Origin: Caulobacter sp. NIBR2454
GTDB taxonomy: Bacteria; Pseudomonadota; Alphaproteobacteria; Caulobacterales; Caulobacteraceae
Length of the DNA: 64,000 nucleotides
Assembly: GCF_027474405.1 (NCBI RefSeq)
Contig: NZ_CP114871.1
Span: 744,001 to 808,000, forward strand
Reading direction: 5' to 3'
In this document: one piece after another, positions 9,808 to 18,972 of the stretch
Layout: the number at the start of each line of letters is the position of its first letter
Numbering within the stretch: position 1 is the stretch's first letter
Notes under the pieces: generated by a model
Told to the model about the DNA's origin: nothing
Databases searched by the model: none
What the model saw: the letters and a program-made list of their open reading frames with translations, nothing else
Position numbers and translations under genes: made by a program

Positions 9808-10671
9808 CTAAGTTTCCAAGGGCTTTTTCAATCCGGTCACCACGCGGTCCCGGTCCGAGAGGTCCTTGATCGTCCAGACATCGAGCCCGCCGGCCGCGTT
9901 GAACAGGGCCTCGACGTCCTTGGACTGGGTATGGCCGATCTCAACCGCGAACAGGCCCCCGGGCTTCAGGACGCGGAGGATTTCCGGGGCCAGCAGGCGG
10001 TAGGGCTCCAGCCCGTCATGACCGCCGTCGAGGGCCAGCCGCGGCTCATGGTCGCGCACCTCTGGCTCCAACGTGTCGATCTCGTGGGTGGCGATATAGG
10101 GCGGGTTGGAGACGACGATCTCGAAACTCTCGTCGCCCAGGCCCGCCGTCCAGTCGCCGCGCAGCAGGGCGACCTGGTTGTTGAGGTCCAGATTGGCGGC
10201 GTTCTCGCGGGCCACGGCCAAAGCTTCGGACGAGACGTCGATGCCCAGGCCCTTGGCCGCCGGGCGTTCGGCCAGGATCGACAGCAGGATCGCGCCGGAG
10301 CCCACGCCCAGGTCCAGCAGGTTGAAGTGCTGGTGCTCGGTGGTGCGCTTGAGCACCAGATCGACGATGACCTCGGTGTCGGGACGCGGGGTCAGCACGT
10401 GGCTGTTCACCGACAGCATGACCTTCCAGAAGCCCTTGCGGCCCAGGATGTGGCTGACCGGCTCGCGGCGCAGGCGGCGCTCGATATAGCCGTCGAGAGT
10501 AGCGGCCTGCTCTGCGGTCAACTCGCGATAGGGGTCGGTGATGATGTCGGTGCGGCTGGCGTCGGCGGCGACTTCCAGCAGCAGGCGGGCGTCGATCACG
10601 GGGCTGTCGATGCCGCCGTCCGTCAGCCGCTGCTTGGCGGCCGTCCAGGCTTTCACGAGGGTCTGGGTCAT
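9808..10671 (-). CDS. prmC: Release factor glutamine methyltransferase PrmC
   Basis: A 287-residue SAM-dependent methyltransferase that methylates the GGQ glutamine of release factors RF1 and RF2. The SAM loop is DLGVGSGAI (120-128) and the catalytic NPPY is at 189-192. The N-terminal helical domain (1-75) is of normal length. It commonly sits beside prfA, but here prfA lies about 4 kb upstream on the same strand, with five other genes between. An upstream terminator after ohr implies its own promoter. Confidence 0.95.
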   Translation of the reverse strand: MTQTLVKAWTAAKQRLTDGGIDSPVIDARLLLEVAADASRTDIITDPYRELTAEQAATLDGYIERRLRREPVSHILGRKGFWKVMLSVNSHVLTPRPDTEVIVDLVLKRTTEHQHFNLLDLGVGSGAILLSILAERPAAKGLGIDVSSEALAVARENAANLDLNNQVALLRGDWTAGLGDESFEIVVSNPPYIATHEIDTLEPEVRDHEPRLALDGGHDGLEPYRLLAPEILRVLKPGGLFAVEIGHTQSKDVEALFNAAGGLDVWTIKDLSDRDRVVTGLKKPLET

Positions 10672-10705
10672 GAGCGTTGAATGCCTCCGTCGCGGAAAGG
10701 ACGCA

Positions 10706-10736
10706 AGGCAAACCCCTCCCGCCGAGGCGAGAGGGG
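10706..10736 (-). terminator. ohr terminator
   Basis: Stem CCCCTC-C-CGCC with GGCG-A-GAGGGG (10713-10736), symmetric with one unpaired position. It is followed on the minus strand by TTTGCC. It separates ohr from prmC. Confidence 0.6.
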
Positions 10737-10752
10737 CGCTGTCATTCAGTCC

Positions 10753-11175
10753 TCAGCCGATGCTGAGGCGCACGTCCAGGTTGCCCTTGGTGGCGTGCGA
10801 GTAGGGGCAGACCACGTGGGCGGCGTCGACCAGGGCCTTGGCCGTGTCGGCGTCGACGCCCGGCAGGGTGATCTTCAGCGCCACGTCCAGGCCAAAGCCC
10901 TGGCCGTCGTCACGGGGACCGATGCCCACGGTGGCGGCGACGGTGGTTTCGGGCGAGACGGCGATCTTTTTCTGGCTGGCCACGAACTTCAGGGCGCCTA
11001 GGAAGCAGGCGGCGTAGCCGGCCGCGAACAGCTGCTCGGGATTGTTGCCTTCGCCGCCGGGGCCGCCGAGTTCCTTGGGGGTGACCAGGCTGACCGACAG
11101 GGCGCCGTCGGTGGTGGCGGCGGAGCCGGTGCGGCCGCCGGTGGCGACGGCTTCGGTGCGATACAGAACGTTCAT
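10753..11175 (-). CDS. ohr: Organic hydroperoxide resistance protein Ohr
   Basis: A 140-residue OsmC/Ohr peroxidase that reduces organic and lipid hydroperoxides with two cysteines. These are visible as Cys57 in AGYAACFLGAL and Cys123 in VVCPYSHATKG. The start MNVLYRTEAVATGGR is the standard Ohr N-terminus. It is divergent from ohrR with operator-like palindromes between them, giving peroxide-responsive control. Confidence 0.96.
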   Translation of the reverse strand: MNVLYRTEAVATGGRTGSAATTDGALSVSLVTPKELGGPGGEGNNPEQLFAAGYAACFLGALKFVASQKKIAVSPETTVAATVGIGPRDDGQGFGLDVALKITLPGVDADTAKALVDAAHVVCPYSHATKGNLDVRLSIG

Positions 11176-11232
11176 GGCGTGTCTCCGTTTTCGAGAGTGG
11201 CGGGGCGACGGGCTCCGCCTTCGCTCTCGATT

Positions 11233-11312
11233 AAATCGTACACGATATAAATACCCTTCCGTCGCCCGATGCAAGGGGGTAGGGCGAATATTTTGCGCAC
11301 GATCTTTTCGTG
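11233..11312. promoter_or_regulatory. Two OhrR operator-like palindromes
   Basis: ATCGT-AC-ACGAT (11235-11246) lies in an A+T-rich tract on the ohr side. CACGA-TCTTT-TCGTG (11298-11312) lies just before ohrR. Both carry the CACGAT half-site. OhrR proteins bind palindromes in such divergent intervals; assignment to OhrR is inferred from position. Confidence 0.5.
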
Positions 11313-11317
11313 ATTAT

Positions 11318-11773
11318 ATGACGACCATGAGCGACGCCGACGATCATCTCCGCCTCGACGACCAGCTGTGCTTTGCGCTGTACTCGACGGTCCATGCCCT
11401 GAACCGGGCCTACAAGCCCCTGCTGGAGCCGCTGGGCCTGACCTATCCGCAGTACTTGGTGCTGCTGGTCCTGTGGGAGGACGGGGCCCAGACGGTGGGC
11501 GGCATCGGCGAGCGGGTGGGGTTGGAATCCAGCACCCTGACGCCCCTGCTCAAGCGCATGGAGAGCGCGGGCCTGATCAAGCGTGCCCGCAAGCCCGAGG
11601 ACGAGCGCGTGGTGCAGATCACCCTGACCGAGGCCGGCAAGGCGCTGAGGGACAAAGCCAAGGCGGTGCCGCCGGCGCTGCTCTGCGCCATGGGCGGTGA
11701 CCTGGAGACGGTGGTGAAGCTGCGCGCCGAAGTGACCCAGCTGCGGGGGGCGTTGGCAGCGGCGGGTCAATAA
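11318..11773 (+). CDS. ohrR: MarR-family organic peroxide sensor OhrR
   Basis: A 151-residue winged-helix repressor with the OhrR-specific N-terminal block DDQLCFALYSTVHALNRAYKPLL. Cys18 is the reactive peroxide-sensing cysteine. The winged helix contains GLESSTLTPLLKRMESAGLIKR. Oxidation releases DNA and derepresses ohr. The start may be ATG 11318 or ATG 11327 (three codons later). It is divergent from ohr. Confidence 0.94.
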   Translation: MTTMSDADDHLRLDDQLCFALYSTVHALNRAYKPLLEPLGLTYPQYLVLLVLWEDGAQTVGGIGERVGLESSTLTPLLKRMESAGLIKRARKPEDERVVQITLTEAGKALRDKAKAVPPALLCAMGGDLETVVKLRAEVTQLRGALAAAGQ

Positions 11774-11810
11774 CCGCAACCAGGGCGATTCCGGCCTTTT
11801 AACCGCCTCC

Positions 11811-11911
11811 CTCGCCCCTGTGGCGAGGGTCCCTGTGTCCGCTTCGCCGACGATGATCGTCCTGGCGCGCCCTGCCGGTTGAAACAGGGACCCCAGGCAC
11901 AAGGCCTGGGG
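11811..11911. repeat. Nested inverted repeats after ohrR
   Basis: Between ohrR and the convergent MOSC gene there are a CCTCGCC/GGCGAGG hairpin (about 11812-11829), a longer-range pair GGGTCCCTGT with ACAGGGACCC (about 11827-11836 and 11884-11893), and CCCCAGGC/GCCTGGGG (11891-11911). No T-run follows directly. This may act as a bidirectional terminator or be a relic of a palindromic element. Confidence 0.4.
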
Positions 11912-11945
11912 AGGCGGAATCATTTTGGGGTTGGGAGATGGCTGC

Positions 11946-12704
11946 CTAGGCCAGCTCAACCTCATCGCCTTCGGCCACGCGCCCGCCTTCGAGCACCCGG
12001 ACATAAAGCCCGCAGAACATGTGGCCGTAGTTGTCGAACAGGGCCTTCACCAAGTCGAGGTCGCGCTCGGCGGTGGTCGGGTTCACGTGGGTGGCGGCGC
12101 AGCGGACGATCGGCTTGATGCCTTCGACCATGGCTCCGCCGATGGTCAGGGTGCGGTTGGTCCAGTCGTTCTCGACCCACGGCTCCCAGCCCTCGACATA
12201 GACATTGCCGCGAAAGCGCATGGGATCGAGGGGGCGGCCGATCCTGGCCTCCAGGTCGCGCACGCTGGCCAGGTTGATGATCGAGACGAAGCCGGACTTG
12301 CTGTCCATGAACCGGTGCAGGCGGGGGGCCTCCAGCACGCGCAGGGGGCCGTTGACCCGATCGCCCAGCAGGGCGGCCAGCCAGGCGGCGAAGGCCTCAC
12401 GGCCCGCCGTTTCCGACAGGCGGCCTTCGAAGTCGGGCGCGCCATCGGCGCTGGCCCGCAGGGTGGCGGTCGCCTCGTCATAGGCGGTGTGGGCGCCGGC
12501 CACGGCGGGGATCTTGGCCAGGACCGTGAACTTCATCTTGGACAGATGGGCGGGCGCGGCGGGGTCGAAACCGCTGGGGCCGTCCTCCACCGCAAAGAGT
12601 CGGTCGCACGGGAAGGACTCGCCCGCGCGCAGGTCGGCGGTCGTCAGGCGTTCGGGCGTGAAGCCCTTGATGGGGTGGCGGTAGAGGGACGCGATCTTGG
12701 CCAT
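11946..12704 (-). CDS. MOSC domain protein
   Basis: A 252-residue protein with an N-terminal MOSC_N beta-barrel (MAKIASLYRHPIKGFTPERL) and a MOSC domain (about 110-250, with FRGNVYVEG and GGAMVEGIKPIVRC). MOSC proteins are molybdenum-cofactor sulfurase-like or Moco-binding; the exact substrate is unknown. The ATG at 12704 fits the family start. It is divergent from the yihY-like gene. Confidence 0.88.
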   Translation of the reverse strand: MAKIASLYRHPIKGFTPERLTTADLRAGESFPCDRLFAVEDGPSGFDPAAPAHLSKMKFTVLAKIPAVAGAHTAYDEATATLRASADGAPDFEGRLSETAGREAFAAWLAALLGDRVNGPLRVLEAPRLHRFMDSKSGFVSIINLASVRDLEARIGRPLDPMRFRGNVYVEGWEPWVENDWTNRTLTIGGAMVEGIKPIVRCAATHVNPTTAERDLDLVKALFDNYGHMFCGLYVRVLEGGRVAEGDEVELA

Positions 12705-12789
12705 GGCGCTTCCCCAATGCCTTCGCGCCGTCTTGCCCGCAAGCGGAACGGCCTGGCTTGAGGGGTGTTTGACTGCCGGAGGGTGAACC

Positions 12790-13965
12790 ATGGACCGCAA
12801 GCGCGTCGCCAACCTGATCCCCTGGGCGGGGCTGCTGGCCGCGGCGATCCTGTGGCCCAGGAAGGACAAGGCCATACCCGCCGAGCCGGTCCCGGGGCTT
12901 AGCGAGCAACGCGTCCTGCCGCCCCACGACTTCGACGCCCACGAGCCCCGGCGCGGCCGGGCGGCGCTCAAGCCGCGGCACATCCCCCTGCTGGGCTGGC
13001 GCGACATCCTGTGGCGCACGATCCTGGAGATCACCGCCGATGGCCTCCCGGCCCTGGCAGGCGGGGTGACCTTCTACGCCTTGCTGGCGATCTTCCCGGC
13101 TCTCGGCGCCTTCGTCTCGGTCTATGGCCTGTTCGCCGACGTGACGACTGTCCAAAAGCAGCTTCAGGAAATGGCGGTGGTCTTCCCGGCCAGCGTCGTC
13201 GAGATCGTCGGCGAGCAGATGCTGCGCCTGGCCGGCCAACAGGAAGAGAAGTTGGGCCTGGCCCTGGTTATCAGCCTGCTGCTGTCGGCGTGGAGCGCCA
13301 ACGCCGGCATGCGGGCGCTCTTCAACGCCTTGAACGTGGCCTATGACGAGGTGGAGAAGCGAAACTTCGCCGTGGTCACGCTTCTGACCTATGGCTTCAC
13401 CGTCGCCGCCCTGGCGGTGGTCGTCATCGCGTCGGGCCTGCTGGTCGCCGCCCCGTTCGCGCTGGAATGGGTCGGCTTCAGCCAGGCGGAGCTTTGGTGG
13501 ATTCCCCTGCGATGGGTCGCCGTGGCGGCGTTGGCGGCCTTCGCCTTCGCGGTGCTCTATCGCTACGCCCCTTGCCGGGCGCGGGCGCGCTGGCGGTGGG
13601 TGCTGATCGGTGCGGCGTTCGCGGCGACCTTCTGGCTGGTCGGGTCGCTGGGCTTTTCCTGGTACGTGAACACCCTGGCCCACTACGACGCGACCTACGG
13701 GCCGCTGGGGGCGATTATCGCCTTCATGGTGTGGGTGTGGTTCTCGGTGATGGCGGTTCTGCTGGGCGCCGAACTGAACGCCGAGATCGAGCACCAGACG
13801 GCCATTGATTCCACCACGGGACCTGAACGTCCCATGGGTGAGCGCGGCGCCGTGATGGCCGATTCCGTCGGGCTGGCCTTCCATCCCCTGGCGTCCATGA
13901 AAAAGGAAATGCAGCGTGCGCGCCGCATAGCCGGCGGAGCCTGGACCCGCGTTCGGCGGCGCTAG
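12790..13965 (+). CDS. YihY/BrkB family inner-membrane protein
   Basis: A 391-residue polytopic membrane protein with about six hydrophobic segments between residues 85 and 340. It shows the family blocks GGVTFYALLAIFPALGAFVSVYGLF and ATYGPLGAIIAFMVWVWFSVMAVLLGAELNAEIEHQT. The N-terminal 70 residues form a charged, Pro-rich cytoplasmic extension. Transport roles have been suggested for relatives but are not established. No operon partner is evident. Confidence 0.9.
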   Translation: MDRKRVANLIPWAGLLAAAILWPRKDKAIPAEPVPGLSEQRVLPPHDFDAHEPRRGRAALKPRHIPLLGWRDILWRTILEITADGLPALAGGVTFYALLAIFPALGAFVSVYGLFADVTTVQKQLQEMAVVFPASVVEIVGEQMLRLAGQQEEKLGLALVISLLLSAWSANAGMRALFNALNVAYDEVEKRNFAVVTLLTYGFTVAALAVVVIASGLLVAAPFALEWVGFSQAELWWIPLRWVAVAALAAFAFAVLYRYAPCRARARWRWVLIGAAFAATFWLVGSLGFSWYVNTLAHYDATYGPLGAIIAFMVWVWFSVMAVLLGAELNAEIEHQTAIDSTTGPERPMGERGAVMADSVGLAFHPLASMKKEMQRARRIAGGAWTRVRRR

Positions 13966-14002
13966 GCTTGCGTCTGGCCGGGTCGGTGGCTAGGTCGCGG
14001 CC

Positions 14003-14521
14003 ATGCTGATCTTACCCGCCGCCGAAGCCGACCTCGACGCCGTCGTGGTCCTGGTCAATTCCGCCTATCGCGGCAAGTCCGAGGGCTGGACGACCGAGGA
14101 CGACTATATCGACGGCCAGCGCACGGACGGGGTCATCCTGCGCGCCGACCTGGCGGAGAACCCGGATGCGGTGCTGTTGCTTCTCCGAGACGAGGCGGAC
14201 GGCCCGATCCTGGGCACGGTGTGGCTGGAGCCGGCGGGCGAGGAGACGTGGTATCTCGGCATGTTCACCGTGCGCCCGGACCTGCAGGGCGGCCAGCGGG
14301 GACGCGGCTTCCTGGAGCGGGCTGAGGCCTATGCTCGCGAGCGCGGCGCCCGGCGCATGAAGATGACCGTCGTCAATGTCCGCGACACCCTGATCGCCTG
14401 GTACCAGCGGCGCGGCTACGCCCTGACCGGCGAGACGCAGGCCTTTCCCTATGGCGACGAGCGGTTCGGCAAGCCAAAGCGCGATGACCTGTTCTTCGTG
14501 GTGATGGAGAAGGGGCTGTAG
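14003..14521 (+). CDS. GNAT-family N-acetyltransferase
   Basis: A 172-residue GCN5-type acetyltransferase. The fold is recognised by EETWYLGMFTVRPDLQGGQRGRGFLERAEAYARERGA (about 80-116), which holds the Q/R-x-x-G-x-G/A-type acetyl-CoA loop as QRGRG, and by AWYQRRGYALTGETQAFPYGDERFG near the C terminus. The substrate is unknown. It is followed by a pair of palindromic elements before the convergent prfA. Confidence 0.87.
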   Translation: MLILPAAEADLDAVVVLVNSAYRGKSEGWTTEDDYIDGQRTDGVILRADLAENPDAVLLLLRDEADGPILGTVWLEPAGEETWYLGMFTVRPDLQGGQRGRGFLERAEAYARERGARRMKMTVVNVRDTLIAWYQRRGYALTGETQAFPYGDERFGKPKRDDLFFVVMEKGL

Positions 14522-14527
14522 CTCCAA

Positions 14528-14616
14528 CCGCTCATCCCGGCGAAGGCCGGGACCCAGATTCATCTAGAGCCTCAGCAGGGCTTCACCTGGGCCCCGGCCT
14601 TCGCCGGGGTGAGCGG
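14528..14616. repeat. Pair of inverted REP-like palindromic elements
   Basis: Two 30-bp copies (14528-14557 and 14587-14616) in inverted orientation, matching at 28 of 30 positions, are separated by 29 bp between convergent gnat and prfA. Each copy is itself a hairpin, CCCGGC-GAAG-GCCGGG. The next pair of the stem is T-A in the left copy and C-G in the right, a compensating change. The same element flanks the GIY-YIG gene at 55.6-56.0 kb. Confidence 0.85.
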
Positions 14617-14625
14617 AATGGGGGC

Positions 14626-15702
14626 TCAGCCGAAGCTGTCTTCCAGCGACGCCAGCCTTGCCGCCTGATCCTCTGCGATCAGGGGTTTGATGATGTCGTC
14701 CAGGGCGTCGCCCTCGATCACCCGCGCCAGGTTGTAGAGCGTCAGGTTGATGCGGTGGTCGGTCACCCGGCCCTGCGGGAAATTGTAGGTGCGAATGCGC
14801 TCGGAGCGGTCGCCGCTGCCGACCTGGCTCTTGCGGGCGTCAGAGCGGGCGGTGTCCAGGGCCTCGCGCTGCATGTCGTACAGCTTGGCCTTGAGGTTCT
14901 TCATGGCCCGGGCGCGGTTCTGGTGCTGCGACTTTTCCGAGGAAGTCACCACCACACCGGTGGGCAGGTGAGTGATGCGCACGGCCGAGTCGGTCTTGTT
15001 GACGTGCTGGCCGCCGGCGCCGGACGAGCGATAGGTGTCGATCCGCAGGTCGCTTTCGTTGATCTCGATCTCCACGTCCTCGGCCTCGGGCAGGACGGCG
15101 ACGGTGGCGGCCGAGGTATGGATACGGCCTTGGGCTTCGGTGGCCGGTACGCGCTGCACGCGGTGAACGCCGCTCTCGAACTTCCAGCGGCCGAACACGC
15201 CGTCGCCGGTGACCGAGGCGATGATTTCCTTGTAGCCGCCCATTTCGCCTTCGGAGACGCTGTCGATCTCTACCCGCCAGCCCTGCAGCGAGGCGTAGCG
15301 CTGGTACATGCGGAACAGGTCGCCCGCGAACAGGGCCGCCTCGTCGCCGCCGGTGCCGGCCCGGACTTCAAGAATAGCCGAGGCGTTCTCGTCCTTGTCC
15401 TTGGGCGCCAGCATAAGGGCCAGGTCGCGCTGCATCTGCGGCAGGCGCTCGTCCAGGGCGGCCAGCTCGTCGCGGGCCAGGGCCGCCATCTCGGCGTCGC
15501 CGGCCTTGAGCATCTCTTCCAGGTCGGCGCGTTCGGCCTCGGTCTTGGCCAGGGCCTCGACGGCCTCGGCCACGGGCTTGAGCTCAGCATGCTCCTTGGA
15601 GAGCTTGACGATCTCGCCGCCGTCGGTGGCCGCGCCCATGCGGGCTTCGACTTCGCGGAAACGGTCAAGGACCTGATCGAGACGGGCTTGGGGCAGACGC
15701 AA
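14626..15702 (-). CDS. prfA: Peptide chain release factor 1
   Basis: A 358-residue class I release factor that recognises UAA and UAG. The catalytic GGQ is in [18 protein letters not shown]; its glutamine is the PrmC substrate. The N-terminal coiled region ([23 protein letters not shown]) and the C-terminal RF-1 signature are complete and length is normal. It lies downstream of ispG and the barrel gene on the minus strand. Confidence 0.97.
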   Translation of the reverse strand: MRLPQARLDQVLDRFREVEARMGAATDGGEIVKLSKEHAELKPVAEAVEALAKTEAERADLEEMLKAGDAEMAALARDELAALDERLPQMQRDLALMLAPKDKDENASAILEVRAGTGGDEAALFAGDLFRMYQRYASLQGWRVEIDSVSEGEMGGYKEIIASVTGDGVFGRWKFESGVHRVQRVPATEAQGRIHTSAATVAVLPEAEDVEIEINESDLRIDTYRSSGAGGQHVNKTDSAVRITHLPTGVVVTSSEKSQHQNRARAMKNLKAKLYDMQREALDTARSDARKSQVGSGDRSERIRTYNFPQGRVTDHRINLTLYNLARVIEGDALDDIIKPLIAEDQAARLASLEDSFG

Positions 15703-15759
15703 GGTGACGGGCCTTCAAATTGGGCCTCGCGTCTTACTGCATCGCCCCCGCCGCCGCCA

Positions 15760-17703
15760 CTAGAAGGTCTGGGTCAGCACCAGCCGGAAGCGCCGCTGGG
15801 GGGTGTAGTCGAGGGTCTCGGCCCCGTTCACCGTCAGGCCGTAGTCGTTGAACAGGTTCAGCACCTGGGCGCGGAGGGTGGTGCGACCGCCATAGATCGG
15901 CAGGCGATAGCGAAGGCCGGCGTTGACGGTCAGATCGGCCGCCAACTGCGCCTGCTCGCCGTCCGCCGACAGGGCCGAACGGAAGGGCCGGCGGCCGGTG
16001 TAGTCGGCCCCGGCGTCCACGGTCAGGCCCGGGATGGCGACGACGGCGTAGCTGACATTGGCCACGGCCTGCAGCTTGGGCACGCCCACAGGGCGCGGGC
16101 CGAGGGCGGCGGTCGGGCCACGATCCAGGTGCGGGTCGATGTAGACCCCGCCCAGGACGACGGAGAGGTTCTTGCTCAGCTTGCCCGACAGCGAGCTTTC
16201 GATCCCCCGATGCCGCACGTCGCCGATCAGGCGGTATTGGTTGGCGGGATCGACGCCGGCATAGGGCTTTCGCGTGTCGAAGCCGGCGATGATCAGGCTG
16301 AGGCCGGGCGAGATGGCATAGCGCAGACCAAGCTCCCGCTGGGTGACCAGGATGGCGTTGAGCACCTGGTTGCGGTTGGCGGCGGAGCTGGGGGCGGTTC
16401 CCGCCTCTTCCAGGCCCCGGCTGTAGCTGCCGTAAAGGTCGACGCCACGCGCGACGCTGACGGCGCCGCCGAGGTTGTAGAGCAGGGGCGAGGAGCTGGA
16501 GCTTTGCGCCGCGCCGGTCGCCGGCTGGAAGGTCTTTTCATAGTCGGTGCGCAGGACGCCCATATTCAGGGTCGCGCGGTCCTTCCAGCCCAGCCGGTAG
16601 GAGACGCCCAGCCCCGTCTGGTCGATGCGGTCGCGCAGGGTCGGGCCGGCGCCGGACAGGTCCAGCGGCGTGGCGCGGGTCGGCGCGGCGTGGACGTCGA
16701 GCGCCCCAAGCTCGGCGATGCGGTCGCCGCCGAAATGATTGCGCGACCAGCGGCTGCGGGCGGTGAAGGTGACGCGATGGGCCAGGGTCTGGGTCTGGCG
16801 CGTCCAGGTCGCCCGCGCCTCGCCCGACCAGGCGGTGAACCGGCGGTCGCGAGAGGCGACGATCAGGCTGCGGGCGGCGACGCCGTCGTCGTCCACGCCC
16901 AGCAGAAGCTGGCTGTAGGAGCGGCCGGGGTCTTCCTGCGAGAACACGCCGTTGACGCCCAGCGACCAGGCGTCGGAGAGCGGCGTATCGACCAGCACGC
17001 CGGCGATGCGGCGCTGGCCGCGCTCGATGGCCCAGTCCTGGCCGAGGAAATCGCCGCGTTCGAGTCTGGGCCGCGCCTGCGGATCGGCGAAGGTGAATCG
17101 CAGGCGGCTGTTGCGCTCATAGTCGTACTCGCCGCCGAAGACGCGCAGCGTGGCCGGCCCTACGGACAGGCGGGTCGTGCCGCCCAGCAGCCAGGACTTG
17201 CCGTCTGATCCGCCCTGGTTGTCGTTCTTGTCGAAAACCAAACCCAGGCCCAGCGAGGCCGAGAAGCGGTTGTCCGCCGAACGATGCCGCAGGTTCATGT
17301 CGAGATAGGGCTGCACGAATTCGTCGAGGCCGCCGGTGAGCAGGCTGGGCTCGCCTCTTGCCGGATCGCGCAGGCGAAAGTCCACGACCCCAGACGGTCC
17401 CGGATAGTCCAGCGACAGGGTGTTGAGCCCGATGCGGACAGTGGTGGTGTCGACGAAGAAGTTGGAGACGCCGGAGCTTTTGACGAAATAGGCGCCGTTG
17501 ACGCGGTAGTTGCCCGCCGCTTCCAGATCAAAGCCCCGGACGGACGTGGCGTCATAGATGCCCACCGCTTCGTCGCCATTGGCGAAGCCGAAGGCGTCGT
17601 CGGCCGCCGTGACGGGATTGGCGCTGGCCTGCGCCAGGGCCGTCACTGGCGCCAACAAGGCGCAGCCGCCCAGGGTCAGAAGTCCGAAAAGCTTGGTGTT
17701 CAT
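15760..17703 (-). CDS. TonB-dependent receptor-like outer-membrane barrel
   Basis: A 647-residue protein with a signal peptide (about 1-25, ending ALAQA), a short plug-like region (about 45-120, with SVRGFDLEAAGNYRVNGAYF and DYPGPSGVVDFRLRDP) and a long run of alternating amphipathic strands. It ends YTPQRRFRLVLTQTF, a typical outer-membrane C-terminal Phe signal. No clear TonB box was seen. The ligand is unknown. It lies between ispG and prfA. Confidence 0.8.
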   Translation of the reverse strand: MNTKLFGLLTLGGCALLAPVTALAQASANPVTAADDAFGFANGDEAVGIYDATSVRGFDLEAAGNYRVNGAYFVKSSGVSNFFVDTTTVRIGLNTLSLDYPGPSGVVDFRLRDPARGEPSLLTGGLDEFVQPYLDMNLRHRSADNRFSASLGLGLVFDKNDNQGGSDGKSWLLGGTTRLSVGPATLRVFGGEYDYERNSRLRFTFADPQARPRLERGDFLGQDWAIERGQRRIAGVLVDTPLSDAWSLGVNGVFSQEDPGRSYSQLLLGVDDDGVAARSLIVASRDRRFTAWSGEARATWTRQTQTLAHRVTFTARSRWSRNHFGGDRIAELGALDVHAAPTRATPLDLSGAGPTLRDRIDQTGLGVSYRLGWKDRATLNMGVLRTDYEKTFQPATGAAQSSSSSPLLYNLGGAVSVARGVDLYGSYSRGLEEAGTAPSSAANRNQVLNAILVTQRELGLRYAISPGLSLIIAGFDTRKPYAGVDPANQYRLIGDVRHRGIESSLSGKLSKNLSVVLGGVYIDPHLDRGPTAALGPRPVGVPKLQAVANVSYAVVAIPGLTVDAGADYTGRRPFRSALSADGEQAQLAADLTVNAGLRYRLPIYGGRTTLRAQVLNLFNDYGLTVNGAETLDYTPQRRFRLVLTQTF

Positions 17704-17776
17704 GTCGCCCCCGAAAGTTGAGGGGCGTCATATCGATCACGGGTTGGTCAGCGACCACCCGATCCTTGCTCGGTCT

Positions 17777-18919
17777 TTACTCCGCCGCGACCGCCGTCGC
17801 CGCCTTGGCGGCCTCGATCTCGGCGGCGCGCTTTTCGACCAGTTCGACGATGTGGTCGATCATGCCGTCATTGGACTGCTTATGGTCGGGCTTGCCGGCC
17901 ATGTAGACCATGCCCGAACCCGCGCCACCGCCGGTGAAGCCGATGTCGGTCATCAGGGCCTCGCCCGGACCATTCACGACGCAGCCGATGATCGACAGGG
18001 ACAGGGGTGTGGAGATGTGGGCCAGCCGCTCTTCCAGAGCCTCCACCGTCTTGATGACGTTGAAGCCCTGACGGGCGCAGGACGGGCAGGCGATGATGTT
18101 CACGCCGCGATGGCGCAGGCCGAGCGACTTGAGGATGTCGAAGCCGACCTTGATCTCCTCGACCGGGTCGGCGGCCAGGGACACGCGGATAGTGTCGCCG
18201 ATGCCGGCCCACAGCATGGAGCCCATGCCGATGGCGCTTTTGACCGTGCCGGTGCGCAGGGCGCCGGCCTCGGTCACGCCCAGGTGCAGGGGGCAGTCGA
18301 TGGCCTCGGCCAGCTGCTGATAGGCGGCCACCGTCAGGAACGGGTCGGACGCCTTCACGCTGATCTTGAACTCGTGGAAGTCGTGGTCCTGCAGGATGCG
18401 CGCGTGGTTCAGGGCGCTTTCGACCATGGCTTCGGGGCAGGGCTCGCCGTAGCGCTCCAGCAGTTCGCGCTCCAGCGAGCCGGCGTTGACGCCGATGCGG
18501 ATGGAGCAGCCGTGGTCCTTGGCGGCCTGCACGACCTCGCGCACGCGGTCGGCGCTGCCGATGTTGCCCGGATTGATGCGCAGGCAGGCCGCGCCCGCCT
18601 GGGCCGCCTCGATGCCGCGCTTGTAGTGAAAGTGGATGTCCGCCACCAGCGGCACCTTGGCCGCCTTGGCGATGGTCTTGAACGCGGCCGTGGACTCCAC
18701 GTCGGGGCAGGAGACGCGGACGATGTCGGCGCCGGCCTCCTCCAACTGACGGATCTGGTCGATGGTGGCGGCCGCGTCGGCGGTCACGGTGTTGGTCATC
18801 GACTGGACGCTGATCGGCGCGTCGCCGCCTACCTCGACGGAGCCGACGCGGATCTTGCGGCTCTTGCGACGCTCGATCATCCGCCAAGGGCGGACGTGGG
18901 TATGGTCCTGGACGCTCAT
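17777..18919 (-). CDS. ispG: 4-hydroxy-3-methylbut-2-en-1-yl diphosphate synthase (IspG)
   Basis: A 380-residue [4Fe-4S] enzyme of the MEP isoprenoid pathway, converting MEcPP to HMBPP. The N-terminal TIM-barrel has [15 protein letters not shown]. The cluster-binding cysteines lie in [10 protein letters not shown] and in [10 protein letters not shown] near the C terminus. The length is typical for proteobacterial IspG. It follows the RodZ-like gene closely on the same strand, a common neighbourhood. Confidence 0.97.
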   Translation of the reverse strand: MSVQDHTHVRPWRMIERRKSRKIRVGSVEVGGDAPISVQSMTNTVTADAAATIDQIRQLEEAGADIVRVSCPDVESTAAFKTIAKAAKVPLVADIHFHYKRGIEAAQAGAACLRINPGNIGSADRVREVVQAAKDHGCSIRIGVNAGSLERELLERYGEPCPEAMVESALNHARILQDHDFHEFKISVKASDPFLTVAAYQQLAEAIDCPLHLGVTEAGALRTGTVKSAIGMGSMLWAGIGDTIRVSLAADPVEEIKVGFDILKSLGLRHRGVNIIACPSCARQGFNVIKTVEALEERLAHISTPLSLSIIGCVVNGPGEALMTDIGFTGGGAGSGMVYMAGKPDHKQSNDGMIDHIVELVEKRAAEIEAAKAATAVAAE

Positions 18920-18972
18920 GTCGCGCGGAACATAGGCCTTTGGCGTGACGATAAGAAGCCCTGAGAGGGCCT

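Noticed and set aside
14755..17208. An 817-codon open frame antisense to prfA and the barrel gene
   Set aside because: The same antisense artefact; prfA on the other strand has all its motifs.
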